The position numbers and the translations under genes are program-made. This document shows positions 1-8,385 of a stretch of 64,000 nt of DNA, one piece after another; positions within the stretch are counted from its first letter, which is position 1; every line of letters starts with the position of its first letter. Origin of the DNA: Thioclava marina (GTDB lineage Bacteria > Pseudomonadota > Alphaproteobacteria > Rhodobacterales > Rhodobacteraceae); NCBI RefSeq assembly GCF_002020135.1, contig NZ_MPZS01000003.1, forward strand, positions 186,001-250,000, given 5' to 3'. Under the pieces are notes generated by a model that worked only from the letters and a program-made list of their open reading frames with translations, was not told the DNA's origin and did not search any database.

Positions 1-1270
1 CATGCTTGGTATGGTAGCCCATGTCGAATTTTTCGTTGATCCCGTCCACGCCGAGCGCGGCCACGACGTCCTTGTCTGCCAGCAGTTGCTCGCGGAAATC
101 GACGCGGTCTTCCCAGACCTTGAGCGCGTTGCGCTGGACCATCGCATAGGCGTCTTCGCGCGACACACCGGCTTGGGTCAGTGCCAGTAGCACGCGCTGC
201 GACATCACGAGGCCGGGGAACTTGTTCATGTTCGCCAGCATGTTCTCGGGGTAGATGATCATCTTGTCGACGACGCCCGCGAGACGGTTGAGCGCGAAAT
301 CGAGCGTCACCGTCGCGTCCGGGCCGATGCCACGCTCGACCGAGCTGTGCGAGATATCGCGCTCATGCCAGAGCGCCACGTTCTCCATCGCGGGCACGAC
401 GGTCATGCGTACGAGACGTGCGAGGCCAGTGAGGTTCTCGGTCAGGACCGGGTTTTTCTTGTGCGGCATCGCCGACGAGCCCTTCTGGCCCATCGAGAAG
501 AACTCCGCGCCTTCGAGTACTTCGGTGCGCTGCATGTGGCGGATCTCGATCGCGACATTCTCGATCGACGACGCGATGACGCCGAGCGTCGCGAAGAACA
601 TCGCGTGACGGTCGCGGGGGATGACCTGCGTCGAGATCGGCTCGGGGCGCAGGCCCATCATCTTGCAGACATGCTCTTCCACGCGCGGGTCGATATTGGC
701 GAAGGTGCCGACCGCGCCCGAGATCGCGCCGGTGGCGACTTCTTCCTTGGCGGCCTGCAGGCGGGCCTTGTTGCGGTCCATCTCGGCGTAGAAGCGCGCG
801 AAGGTCAGGCCCATCGTGGTGGGCTCGGCATGGATGCCATGCGAACGGCCGACGCGGATCGTGTCCTTATGCTCGTAAGCGCGCTTCTTCAGCGCGGCCA
901 GAACCTTGTCGAGATCGGCGAGCAGGATGTCGGCGGCGCGCACGAGTTGCACGTTGAGGCAGGTGTCGAGCACATCCGACGAGGTCATGCCCTGATGCAC
1001 GAACCGGGCCTCTTCCGAGCCGACATGCTCGGCGAGGTGCGTCAGGAAGGCGATCACGTCATGCTTGGTGACGGCTTCGATCTCGTCGATGCGGTCCACG
1101 TCAAACTCGACATCCTTGGCCTTCCAGACGGCCTCCGCGTTTTCCTTCGGGATCACGCCGAGCTCGGCTTGCGCGTCGCAGGCATGGGCCTCGATCTCGT
1201 ACCAGATCTTGAACTTGGTGGCGGGTTCCCAGATGTCGACCATCTCTTTGCGGGCATAACGCGGGATCAT
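1..1270 (-). CDS. purB: Adenylosuccinate lyase (3' end cut by window)
   Basis: Cleaves SAICAR and adenylosuccinate with release of fumarate, two steps of purine synthesis in the cytoplasm. The reverse strand reads MIPRYARKEMVDIW from an ATG at 1268-1270 and stays open to the window edge, giving about 423 residues, so only roughly the last dozen residues should be missing. The fumarase/aspartase superfamily signature is visible near residue 262-272 as GSSAMPHKKNP, and an earlier conserved stretch SRGHG-like region reads VGRSHGIHAEPTTMG. It is transcribed away from the DUF6314 gene. Identity is secure from these motifs and the length. Confidence 0.96.
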   Translation of the reverse strand, partial: MIPRYARKEMVDIWEPATKFKIWYEIEAHACDAQAELGVIPKENAEAVWKAKDVEFDVDRIDEIEAVTKHDVIAFLTHLAEHVGSEEARFVHQGMTSSDVLDTCLNVQLVRAADILLADLDKVLAALKKRAYEHKDTIRVGRSHGIHAEPTTMGLTFARFYAEMDRNKARLQAAKEEVATGAISGAVGTFANIDPRVEEHVCKMMGLRPEPISTQVIPRDRHAMFFATLGVIASSIENVAIEIRHMQRTEVLEGAEFFSMGQKGSSAMPHKKNPVLTENLTGLARLVRMTVVPAMENVALWHERDISHSSVERGIGPDATVTLDFALNRLAGVVDKMIIYPENMLANMNKFPGLVMSQRVLLALTQAGVSREDAYAMVQRNALKVWEDRVDFREQLLADKDVVAALGVDGINEKFDMGYHTKH

Positions 1271-1343
1271 CGGCGGCCTCTTCGATTGCAGGTGGTTGAG
1301 GCGGCTTCTAGACTGCACCTGCCTTTGGGGCAAGGGAGGCCTG

Positions 1344-1754
1344 ATGCCGCAACTGTCGGATTTCGAGGGAGACTGGGTGCTGACGCGCCAGATCGCCCAT
1401 TCAGACGGCAATCGCGCGCGGTTCGAGGGCGTGGCGTCGTTCGAGCCCGAAGGGGTGGGTCTGCATTACCGCGAGGCGGGCGATCTGATCCTGCCGACCG
1501 GGCAGAGCTTTCGCGCCGAGCGCAGCTATTTCTGGCGCGCCGAGGGCGGCAGGATTGCGGTCGCCTTCGAGGATGGCCGCCCGTTCCACAGTTTCGACCC
1601 GCTCTCGCCCGAGGCCGCGCATTGGTGCGAGCCTGATGATTACCGCGTGCGCTACGAGTTCGGCGATTGGCCGAACTGGCGCGCGGTCTGGCGGGTGCAG
1701 GGGCCGCGCAAGGATTACGAGATGATCTCGGACTATGCGCCGGGCGGCGACTAG
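1344..1754 (+). CDS. DUF6314 family protein
   Basis: A 136-residue protein of unknown function that matches the DUF6314 pattern: an N-terminal FEGDWVLTRQI, a central RSY/FW strand pair, then DGRPFHSF and a C-terminal block with HWCEPDDYRV and GPRKDYEM. The pattern suggests a small lipocalin-like beta-barrel; that fold is my inference. I chose ATG 1344 because GGAGG lies just upstream (1335-1339) and homologues begin near FxGxW; an in-frame ATG at 1296 would add a non-conserved extension. It is divergent from purB and may be co-transcribed with the following DUF3445 gene 54 bases downstream. Confidence 0.8.
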   Translation: MPQLSDFEGDWVLTRQIAHSDGNRARFEGVASFEPEGVGLHYREAGDLILPTGQSFRAERSYFWRAEGGRIAVAFEDGRPFHSFDPLSPEAAHWCEPDDYRVRYEFGDWPNWRAVWRVQGPRKDYEMISDYAPGGD

Positions 1755-1807
1755 GGTTGCGCTGATCCCTCTTGCCGAGGCGTGCGGGACGGGGCAGCAT
1801 CGCGGCC

Positions 1808-2623
1808 ATGAAAGACCTCGACCTGTCTCCGATCTTGCAAAAACGTCTGAGCTTCGCGCCCTGGGTGGACCCGCGCACGCGGCGGCTGCCCGGCGTGATC
1901 CCGGTCAGCGTCGAGGACTGGTTCGAAGTCGATGACGCCTATGCGGCGCAGATGGCGCTGCGCGACCGGTTGCTCTCGCAAGAGCCTGAACTGGTCTATG
2001 CGCTGTCGGACCACGCGCGCCCGGCGGCCGAGGAGCTGTTCGACACGGTTCTGCCGCTCCTGCCGCCGCTCGGGTTTTCGCTGAACGAAGATCAAGCGAT
2101 CCGACCAGACGGCGTAACCGTTCCGCTCGACCGCTCCGATCCGCTCCGCACGCTGGCTCGGCTTGTGCAATGCGACCTGTGTCTGATGGAATCCGATCCC
2201 GAGGTCTTCGGCCATGCCGAGCATGTGCTGACCGGGGGTGTCTTGTGTTTCCCCTCGGGCTGGACGCTGCGCGAGAAATTCATGCGCCCCATGATGCGCA
2301 TCCACGAGCCGATCGAGATCTATACGGATGATCTGGGAAAACGGGTGCAGCGTTTGATGGACGGAGTGCAGCTGGGCAGGGGGCTGATGCGCGGGACGGC
2401 CTCGCAGTCAGACGCGCACCTGCACGACCCGCGCTCGGAATATGAATATCGTCATGGCTCTGACGGCTCTCCTTATATACGGGTCGAGCGGCAATGCCTG
2501 TTCCGCCTGCCGCAGACCCGCGCGGTGATCTTCACGATCCACACGCAGGTCGTGCGGCGCGAGGATCTGACGGCCGAACAGGCGCTCGCGATGGAAGAAC
2601 ATTCGGTCCGGCACGCGGACTGA
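1808..2623 (+). CDS. Heme-dependent oxidative N-demethylase-like protein (DUF3445)
   Basis: A 271-residue protein of the DUF3445/HDOD family, whose characterised members are the heme-binding subunit of an oxidative N-demethylase. Visible family features are the opening RLSFAPWVDPRTRRLPG, the central VQCDLCLME, and a FPSGWTLREK motif followed by RVERQCLFRLPQ and IHTQVVRREDL. I see no partner reductase or ferredoxin subunit next to it, so it may act alone or with a distant partner. Start ATG 1808 is preferred over 1772 because conservation begins there; the ribosome binding site is weak. Its stop abuts the convergent TM2 gene, whose stop codon starts at the next base. Confidence 0.82.
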   Translation: MKDLDLSPILQKRLSFAPWVDPRTRRLPGVIPVSVEDWFEVDDAYAAQMALRDRLLSQEPELVYALSDHARPAAEELFDTVLPLLPPLGFSLNEDQAIRPDGVTVPLDRSDPLRTLARLVQCDLCLMESDPEVFGHAEHVLTGGVLCFPSGWTLREKFMRPMMRIHEPIEIYTDDLGKRVQRLMDGVQLGRGLMRGTASQSDAHLHDPRSEYEYRHGSDGSPYIRVERQCLFRLPQTRAVIFTIHTQVVRREDLTAEQALAMEEHSVRHAD

Positions 2624-2938
2624 TCAGATCTCCTGCATCAGCCGCCAGCGCGTCTCGGCCATGTCTTGCGTGATCATGCCGGGGATCAAGAGCGCGTCGA
2701 TCAACCACCACAGCCCGACGAGCGCGAGCGGGATATACCCGATCAGGATCGGGGCGAAGAGCGTGCCGATCCCGGTCAGCATGAGCATGATGAGCCCCGA
2801 GCCGACCCGGCCCAGATACATACGGTGTACGCCCAGCATCGGCAGCAGGAACCACAGCAGGTAGCCCACCAGCGCCGACTTCTTCTCATTGGCGACGCGC
2901 TGCTCGATATAGAGGGCGCGGCTGTCATCTCGGGTCAT
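2624..2938 (-). CDS. TM2 domain membrane protein
   Basis: A 104-residue inner-membrane protein. After a hydrophilic N-terminus (about 25 residues) come the TM2 signatures GYLLWFLLPMLGVHRMYLGR and, after a second helix, PLALVGLWWLIDALLIPGM. TM2 proteins have two closely spaced helices joined by a short turn; their function in bacteria is not defined. I chose ATG at 2936-2938 because GGAG sits 6 bases upstream; an in-frame upstream ATG at 2950 contains that same GGAG and is unlikely. Convergent with the DUF3445 gene with no spacer. Confidence 0.8.
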   Translation of the reverse strand: MTRDDSRALYIEQRVANEKKSALVGYLLWFLLPMLGVHRMYLGRVGSGLIMLMLTGIGTLFAPILIGYIPLALVGLWWLIDALLIPGMITQDMAETRWRLMQEI

Positions 2939-3308
2939 GTTAATCTCCATAACATCTTTGCTTCGATATGGGGAAGGTTTCAAGGCTATCAAGGGGAAGC
3001 GAAGCAAACACCGGGGGCGAGCCGATGCCGTCTGTTCCCGAATTTTTGGGAATCGGGCTGCGCAAATTGTCGCACCTTTCTCAATTGTTACAGAAATATG
3101 AAACGCTCTAAGGTTTAATTTGTTTAAAATCATATAGTTATGAGGCGGCCCTCAAGGGATTGTGTTCGCGCCCGTGATTTCTGGCCCAGAAACAGGCCTA
3201 ACAATTGTCTGGTTTCGTCACATTCTCGGACGAATTCCCCCAGAAAACACCCTCCACGAAACGCGGTCAGAATCGAACCGCGTAGAAGGTAGAGTTTTGG
3301 GGAAAGCC
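2939..3308. other. Intergenic promoter region upstream of the first EPS block
   Basis: A 370-base gap between two divergent genes, noticeably more AT-rich than its surroundings in its middle part (about 3060-3145), with TTTAATTTGTTTAAAATC-type runs. No convincing ORF is present. It must hold the promoters of the TM2 gene and of the sugar transferase gene. AT-rich stretches upstream of EPS initiation genes are typical targets of Ros/MucR-type zinc-finger regulators in alphaproteobacteria, but I see no site that I can assign. Confidence 0.5.
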
Positions 3309-3995
3309 ATGTCGGACCTTTCGACAAATTGCGTGCTCGAACAAACGCGTGAAACCCGTCGGGCCCTCTCGTTTTCGAGAATTGGCTACGAAGGGCTCGG
3401 CAAACGCCTGTTCGACGTTGCTGTCGTCGCCGCGATTCTCCCGATTCTGCTTCCTCTGGTGGCAATGCTCGCGCTCTTGGTGCGCCTCGACGGCGGCCCT
3501 GCTTTCTTCGCGCAGACCCGGATCGGTAAGGGCGGGCGCAATTTCCGCTGCTACAAGCTTCGCACGATGCGCATCGACGCCGAAGCCGAGCTGGCCCGTC
3601 TTTGCGCCGCCGACCCCGAGATCGCCCGCGAGTGGGACATCCACCAGAAGCTCGAGAACGATCCGCGCATCACCCGCGTCGGTGCTTTCCTGCGCCGCAC
3701 CAGCCTCGACGAGCTGCCGCAATTCTTCAACGTGCTTTTCGGCTCGATGAGCCTTGTGGGTCCGCGCCCCTTCATGGAAGAGCAGGAAGACAGCTATCGT
3801 GGGGCGATGGGCCGTGCCTATTTCGAGATGCGTCCGGGCATCACCGGGCTGTGGCAGGTGGCGGGCCGTTCGGCGACGGCCTTCGTCGATCGCGTCCGCT
3901 ATGACGAGCGCTATTACAAGCGTCTTTCGTTGAGCAACGATATCTGGCTTTGCCTGATGACCTTCGCGGTGGTGCTGCGTCAGACTGGCCGGTAA
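3309..3995 (+). CDS. Undecaprenyl-phosphate sugar phosphotransferase (ExoY type)
   Basis: Starts EPS repeat-unit assembly by moving a sugar-1-phosphate (galactose or glucose type) from a UDP-sugar to undecaprenyl phosphate at the inner membrane. The 228 residues form the short ExoY class: one membrane anchor at about 33-60, the bacterial sugar transferase motifs CYKLRTMRIDAEAEL (81-95), a DELPQFFNVLFGSMSLVGPRP block and PGITGLWQVAGRS. The acceptor sugar cannot be told from sequence. ATG 3309 follows GGGGAAAG; the in-frame extension upstream to 3162 is not conserved-looking. A strong hairpin terminator follows at 4016-4042, so it is probably a single-gene unit. Confidence 0.9.
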   Translation: MSDLSTNCVLEQTRETRRALSFSRIGYEGLGKRLFDVAVVAAILPILLPLVAMLALLVRLDGGPAFFAQTRIGKGGRNFRCYKLRTMRIDAEAELARLCAADPEIAREWDIHQKLENDPRITRVGAFLRRTSLDELPQFFNVLFGSMSLVGPRPFMEEQEDSYRGAMGRAYFEMRPGITGLWQVAGRSATAFVDRVRYDERYYKRLSLSNDIWLCLMTFAVVLRQTGR

Positions 3996-4015
3996 GCCCC
4001 GAGAGACCTTTGTTC

Positions 4016-4042
4016 AAAGCGCCCCGTAATGGGGCGCTTTTC
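4016..4042. terminator. Rho-independent terminator, probably bidirectional
   Basis: A 7-bp stem GCGCCCC/GGGGCGC (4019-4025 with 4031-4037), 5-base loop, followed by TTTTC on the + strand and flanked by AAA on the other side. It lies between the convergent sugar transferase and phosphatase genes and overlaps neither reading frame. Confidence 0.85.
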
Positions 4043-4045
4043 GTT

Positions 4046-4816
4046 TCAGCCCTGAACCTGAAGGAAACGCAGCCCCTTGCGGTCGATCCAGGCGGCACTC
4101 AGAACGCCGGTCTCGCACGCGCCCGTATCGAGCGCGATCCGGCCGGATTCGGCGAAGGGCTGCTCGACCACCCAATGCCCATAAGCGATCCAGACCCCGT
4201 CGCGGCGCGGGGCGCTGACGAAACGCGGATGCCCCCAGAGCAGCGCATCCGGGCTTTGGCGTTCGAGCGGGTGATAGGGATCGGCCCCCGCATGGGTCGC
4301 TGCAATCTGCCCCTCGCGCCACATCGCGGGCCGCGCGTCGAGCCAGGCCAGCAGATCGGGCCCGATTGCATGGGCGAGATCCATCCGCAACGCATCGAGC
4401 GCCTCCGGGTCGGGCCGGTCGGGGTCGGGTGGCGTCAGCCCGAAGCTGCGCAGCGTCGCATCTCCCCCGACCTTCAGCCAGCGCACGGTGTTGCGGTCGG
4501 GCGAGATCAGGAAATTGAGCAGCATACGTTCGTGATTGCCCATCAGGCAAATCATCCGCGCGGGATTGGACATCTGCGCGGCCTGCAACATCGCAAGCAC
4601 ATGCGCCGAATCCGGTCCGCGGTCGATCATGTCGCCCAATGTCACGACACGGGCGCGCCCTGACTCGGGTTCCGCGCCGATCCGCTCGAACATCGCGCCC
4701 AGCAGATCCGCGCGCCCGTGAATGTCGCCGATAAGGCAGATCGGCGCCTCGGGGCGCGGAAACCCGTCGGCGGCCGCGTCGGATTTCGAAAGGCGGGAGA
4801 GTAGGGATCGCAACAT
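4046..4816 (-). CDS. Calcineurin-like metallophosphoesterase (Ser/Thr protein phosphatase type)
   Basis: A 256-residue cytoplasmic phosphatase with the full metal-binding set of the PPP-like family: GDIHGR at 30-35, GDMIDRG at 61-67, GNHE at 93-96, then ATHAGA and YGHW in the C-terminal half. This resembles the diadenosine tetraphosphatase/PrpA-like branch, so either protein or dinucleotide substrates are possible. Lying between EPS genes it could reverse phosphorylation in EPS control, opposite the BY-kinase at 13.5-14.3 kb, but that is only suggested by position; phosphotyrosine is not the usual substrate of this family. Confidence 0.85.
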   Translation of the reverse strand: MLRSLLSRLSKSDAAADGFPRPEAPICLIGDIHGRADLLGAMFERIGAEPESGRARVVTLGDMIDRGPDSAHVLAMLQAAQMSNPARMICLMGNHERMLLNFLISPDRNTVRWLKVGGDATLRSFGLTPPDPDRPDPEALDALRMDLAHAIGPDLLAWLDARPAMWREGQIAATHAGADPYHPLERQSPDALLWGHPRFVSAPRRDGVWIAYGHWVVEQPFAESGRIALDTGACETGVLSAAWIDRKGLRFLQVQG

Positions 4817-4947
4817 GTCTGGAATTCCGGGTCACGGCGGGCTGGAAACCCGCGTCCGGCTGCGACATAACTCTCAAAGAGCCTGAGAAAAAGAGGCTCA
4901 CGACAAAATGGGCGGCAAACCGCCCCCGGGGCAATACGGCAGGGTAG

Positions 4948-6144
4948 ATGACAAGACGAATTCTGATCGTGGTGGAGAACCTCCCCGTTCCGCTTGACCG
5001 GCGCGTCTGGGTCGAGGCCACCACGCTGAAAGCGGCAGGCTACGAGGTTTCGGTGATCTGCCCGATGGGGCGCGGCTGGGATGCGCCCTGCGAAGAGATC
5101 GAGGGCATCCACATCTACCGCCACCCCGCGCCGCCCGAGGCCCATTCCGGCGCCGTCGCCTATGCGCGCGAATATTGGCACGCGATCAAGGCGTGGTTCC
5201 GGCTGGCGAAAGTCGTCCGGCGCGAGCGTGGCTTTGACGTGATCCAGGGCTGCAACCCGCCCGATCTGATCTGGCTTCTGGCGCTGCGCTATCGGCTTTC
5301 CGGCGTTCGCTACATGTTCGACCATCACGATGTCTGTCCGGAGCTGTTCGAGGCCAAGTTCGACAAGAAGGGGCTCTTGTGGTGGGTGATGCGGATATGG
5401 GAGCGGATCACCTTCGCCACCGCCTCGGTTTCGATGGCCACGAATGAGAGCTTCCGCCGGATCGCGATCGAGCGGGGTGGCATGGCCCCCGAGGATGTCT
5501 TCATCGTTCGCTCCGCGCCACGGGTCGAGACATTCCTGCCCGGTCCGGGCGATGCCTCCTATCGCAAAGGCGCGAAAACAGTGCTCGGCTATATCGGCGT
5601 GATCGGCCAGCAGGAGGGGATGGATCTGCTGATCGCCGCGGTGGAGCATCTGATCCGCGATCTCGGCCATTCCGACCTGCATGTGGTGATCGTAGGCTTC
5701 GGCCCCGAGCTGCCCAATGTCGAAGCGGATGTCGCGGCGCGCGGGTTGAGCGACTATTTCACCTTCACCGGGCCGCTCTATGGCGAGGAGATGCTCGCTG
5801 CGATGAACGCGATCGATATCGGCGTCGCGCCCGATCCGAAGAACGCGATGAACGACATCTCGACCATGAACAAGGTCATGGAATACATGACACTCGAAAA
5901 GCCGCTCGTGCAGTTCGATCTGACCGAGGGACGCGCCTCGGCCGGAGAGGCTGCACTTTACGCGCGCGCCAACGATCCGCGCGATTTCGCAGCGCGGATC
6001 GCGGCCCTGATCGACGCTCCCGAGATGGCCCGCGAGATGGGACGCAAGGGGCGCGCGAGAGTGCTGGAGGCGCTCTCCTGGGACTTTTCGGCCAAACAGC
6101 TTCTGGTTGCATACGATCGGATTTTTTCCAAGATTGAGAAATAA
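4948..6144 (+). CDS. Glycosyltransferase family 4
   Basis: A 398-residue retaining GT-B glycosyltransferase acting at the cytoplasmic face of the membrane on the growing lipid-linked EPS unit. The N-terminal half begins RRILIVVENLPVPLDRRVW, a WbuB/WcaI-like start; the C-terminal half carries the nucleotide-sugar-binding pattern GVAPDPKNAMND followed by KVMEYMTLEKPLV, including the conserved Glu of this family. Sugar specificity is not deducible. It is divergent from the phosphatase gene, with 131 bases between the two starts for promoters. Confidence 0.88.
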   Translation: MTRRILIVVENLPVPLDRRVWVEATTLKAAGYEVSVICPMGRGWDAPCEEIEGIHIYRHPAPPEAHSGAVAYAREYWHAIKAWFRLAKVVRRERGFDVIQGCNPPDLIWLLALRYRLSGVRYMFDHHDVCPELFEAKFDKKGLLWWVMRIWERITFATASVSMATNESFRRIAIERGGMAPEDVFIVRSAPRVETFLPGPGDASYRKGAKTVLGYIGVIGQQEGMDLLIAAVEHLIRDLGHSDLHVVIVGFGPELPNVEADVAARGLSDYFTFTGPLYGEEMLAAMNAIDIGVAPDPKNAMNDISTMNKVMEYMTLEKPLVQFDLTEGRASAGEAALYARANDPRDFAARIAALIDAPEMAREMGRKGRARVLEALSWDFSAKQLLVAYDRIFSKIEK

Positions 6145-6226
6145 TCCCATTTGCGGCGCGGTGTTTGTTTCGAAATCGGAGCCAAAGTCTTGAAATTTTA
6201 GCAAATTTCTGCTTGATTGATGCCCC

Positions 6227-6241
6227 ATTTGCGCCGCAAAT
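6227..6241. repeat. Short perfect palindrome ATTTGCGCCGCAAAT
   Basis: A 15-base palindrome (7-bp arms around one central base) in the 186-base gap between the GT4 gene and the small secreted protein. A related half, ATTTGCGGCGC, occurs at about 6149-6159. It could be an operator for the downstream gene; no regulator can be named. Confidence 0.4.
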
Positions 6242-6330
6242 CAGAGGGGAGGGTGCGTTTGATTTGATGCCCGTCGGGGCCGATCGGGCGCGAACCGATC
6301 CGGTAGAGGCTTTTCCGCGTGGGGGCTCAC

Positions 6331-6624
6331 ATGGCGATTTCGAAGAGACAGGGTTTCGGGGCTGTTGCCCTTCTCTGCGGCGCCATGACGGTGGGGGCGG
6401 CGATGGCGGGAGATCTTCGTGAGATCGCGCCTGCCGCCCCCGGCCTTACCTCCCGCTCGTATTACGACCCGGTCATCCATGCGCTCGATCTCGGTCTCAC
6501 CCCGGCGATGGCCGACGCGCGCGTCGATGCCGCGATCAAGGCCGCCGAAAGCTGTCCGTTGGTCTTCGATACACGCAAGCCGATCCCGCATTGCTGGGAA
6601 GGCAGGCAGCAACTGGGTTCCTGA
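6331..6624 (+). CDS. Small secreted hypothetical protein
   Basis: A 97-residue protein I do not recognise. Residues 1-27 look like a Sec signal peptide (basic start, hydrophobic core ending AMTVGAAMA, likely cleavage after AMA). The mature part is about 70 residues, has two cysteines (SCPLVFD and PHCWEG) that could form a disulfide, and no repeat or CTERM anchor. ATG 6331 is chosen over the GTG at 6319, since a GGGGG run sits just upstream of it. It lies convergent to the exosortase gene, so an export-related role is possible but unproven. Confidence 0.6.
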   Translation: MAISKRQGFGAVALLCGAMTVGAAMAGDLREIAPAAPGLTSRSYYDPVIHALDLGLTPAMADARVDAAIKAAESCPLVFDTRKPIPHCWEGRQQLGS

Positions 6625-6660
6625 TCCCGGTCTCTTCCAGGACGCACGCCTTGGGCTTGC

Positions 6661-8241
6661 TCAGTTCGGAATATAGTCGCCCATAACCGGCAGCGATGTC
6701 GCGATGAAACGGGTGAGACGTGCATCGCCCGCGCCCGGATCCTCGCCTGCTGCCAGCGGCGTCACATAGCGTACCAATGCGCCATCCGTGCGCCCGCGCG
6801 TCACCCCGTCCGCGATCACCGAAAGCTTTGCGCGCCAGTCGCTCGTCATCGCTACGCCGCGCTCGTCGAACCAGTAATAGACAAGTTGCCGGTTGAGCCC
6901 CTTGGCGATGATCGCGCGGTTGACCTCGAAGGGCGCGCGGCCGGGCAGGGCGATACGGTGCGGGGTGAAGGCGCTGACCTCCCAGCCGCCCGCAGGCAGG
7001 CAGACCTCGGGCGAATGGATGCCAGTGCCGCCGGTCTGATCGGCATACCAGGCGACAAAGAGGTTCACTCGCGCGTCGCTCGCGGCATCGGCGTAGATCG
7101 CGTTGAGGTAATCGCTTGCGCCAAGCACATCCTCGGTTTCAGGCGCGAGCGGATGGCGCATTCCCTCCCAATCCCCGATCCGGCCCGGGAAGGTCGCGAA
7201 GGCGAAACGATCGGGCAGGGAGCTCCCCATTCGCGGCAGGCTCAACCAGGCGGCGCTTGCCAGCGCGCTAAGTCCGAGCGCCATGATCAGGGCGCGCGAG
7301 GGGGCGACGCTCAGCAACCGCCGGGCCTCAGGGGCAAAGCGGCGATAATCGAGATCGAGCGCCTCGGCCAGCGGAAGCGGGCGCGGCGTCAAACGTTGCA
7401 GGCCGATCGCGGAGAGGCTCAGGATCGCGATGGCGGCCCCGAAGATCACCCAGCCTTCAAAGACATGAAGGAAGCCCTCCGCCTGTCCGATCCCGTAAGA
7501 ATTGACGAGGATCGCCACCACTCCGATGCGCAAGCTGTTGAGCGCCACCGTCAGCGGGGCCGCCATCGCGAACAGCACCGCCTTGTGCCAGAAGGGGCCA
7601 CGATAGAGGATGCCGAAGAGATAGGAAAAACTCAGGATCGGGAACAGGTAGCGCAACCCCGAACAGGCTTCGGCCACCTGAAGCTTGTAGACGCCCAGGT
7701 CGATCACGTTGCCTTCCAGGAAGACCGGAATGTCGACCGCGCGCACCAGCGCGATGCCCAGCTCCGAAGAGACCATCTGCAGCGCGATCGTCAGCCGCCA
7801 GTAGAGGATCTGCGGCAAAGGCAGCATGAAGATCAGATGCAGGACGGGCTTCCAGTGCCGCCGTCCCGTGTCCCAGCCCATCACCAGCAACACCACGCCC
7901 ATCAGCCAGACGATCAGCGCGTAGGTCACGATATCGGGGATCTGCGCCAGCGTCCCGAAAGCGCCGAGCGCGAGCCCGAGCCCGATCACCACGATCCCTG
8001 GCCAACGGCGCGTGGGACCATCGGGCAGGGCGGGGGCATGGCGCAGTTCACGAGCGAAAAGGTAGAGCGAGATCATCGGGATGATCGGCCCGTGGCTATA
8101 TTCCGGCGTGGACCAGGCCGCCGCGAGGCTCTCGATCCCTAGGGCAAAGAACGGGGACGAGATCAGCGCAAGGGCAATCAGGCCGAGCGCGCCCCAAGGC
8201 AGGGCGCGCACCCGTGCCGGAAAGGTGCTCGTCGTGATCAT
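6661..8241 (-). CDS. xrtD: Exosortase with fused EpsI domain (XrtD-like)
   Basis: A 526-residue membrane protein. The N-terminal ~290 residues are a multi-pass exosortase with the catalytic triad expected for the family: Cys193 in EACSGLRYLFP, Arg238 in LNSLRIG and His259 in GFLHVFEGW. Residues ~310-526 form an EpsI (DUF3485) domain, with the typical PEVCLPAGGWE. Exosortases cleave C-terminal PEP-CTERM-like signals and sort proteins to the cell surface, in step with EPS production. The Rhodobacteraceae fused form is named XrtD and serves VPLPA/VPEID-type signals; the exact subclass is inferred. No substrate with such a signal is in the window. It follows the PrsT gene on the same strand. Confidence 0.88.
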   Translation of the reverse strand: MITTSTFPARVRALPWGALGLIALALISSPFFALGIESLAAAWSTPEYSHGPIIPMISLYLFARELRHAPALPDGPTRRWPGIVVIGLGLALGAFGTLAQIPDIVTYALIVWLMGVVLLVMGWDTGRRHWKPVLHLIFMLPLPQILYWRLTIALQMVSSELGIALVRAVDIPVFLEGNVIDLGVYKLQVAEACSGLRYLFPILSFSYLFGILYRGPFWHKAVLFAMAAPLTVALNSLRIGVVAILVNSYGIGQAEGFLHVFEGWVIFGAAIAILSLSAIGLQRLTPRPLPLAEALDLDYRRFAPEARRLLSVAPSRALIMALGLSALASAAWLSLPRMGSSLPDRFAFATFPGRIGDWEGMRHPLAPETEDVLGASDYLNAIYADAASDARVNLFVAWYADQTGGTGIHSPEVCLPAGGWEVSAFTPHRIALPGRAPFEVNRAIIAKGLNRQLVYYWFDERGVAMTSDWRAKLSVIADGVTRGRTDGALVRYVTPLAAGEDPGAGDARLTRFIATSLPVMGDYIPN

Positions 8242-8385
8242 CTGCTCGCCTCTTGGCCGTCTGATGCGGCGCTTGGTGAAATCCTACCCGCGACGGAGGG
8301 AAAGCCAAAGCGCAAAGCGCGTTGCAAGCCGGGCTGCGGGGCGCTGCGCCTCTTTTTCTGCGCGAACGGGGCGGTTTGGCAACGC

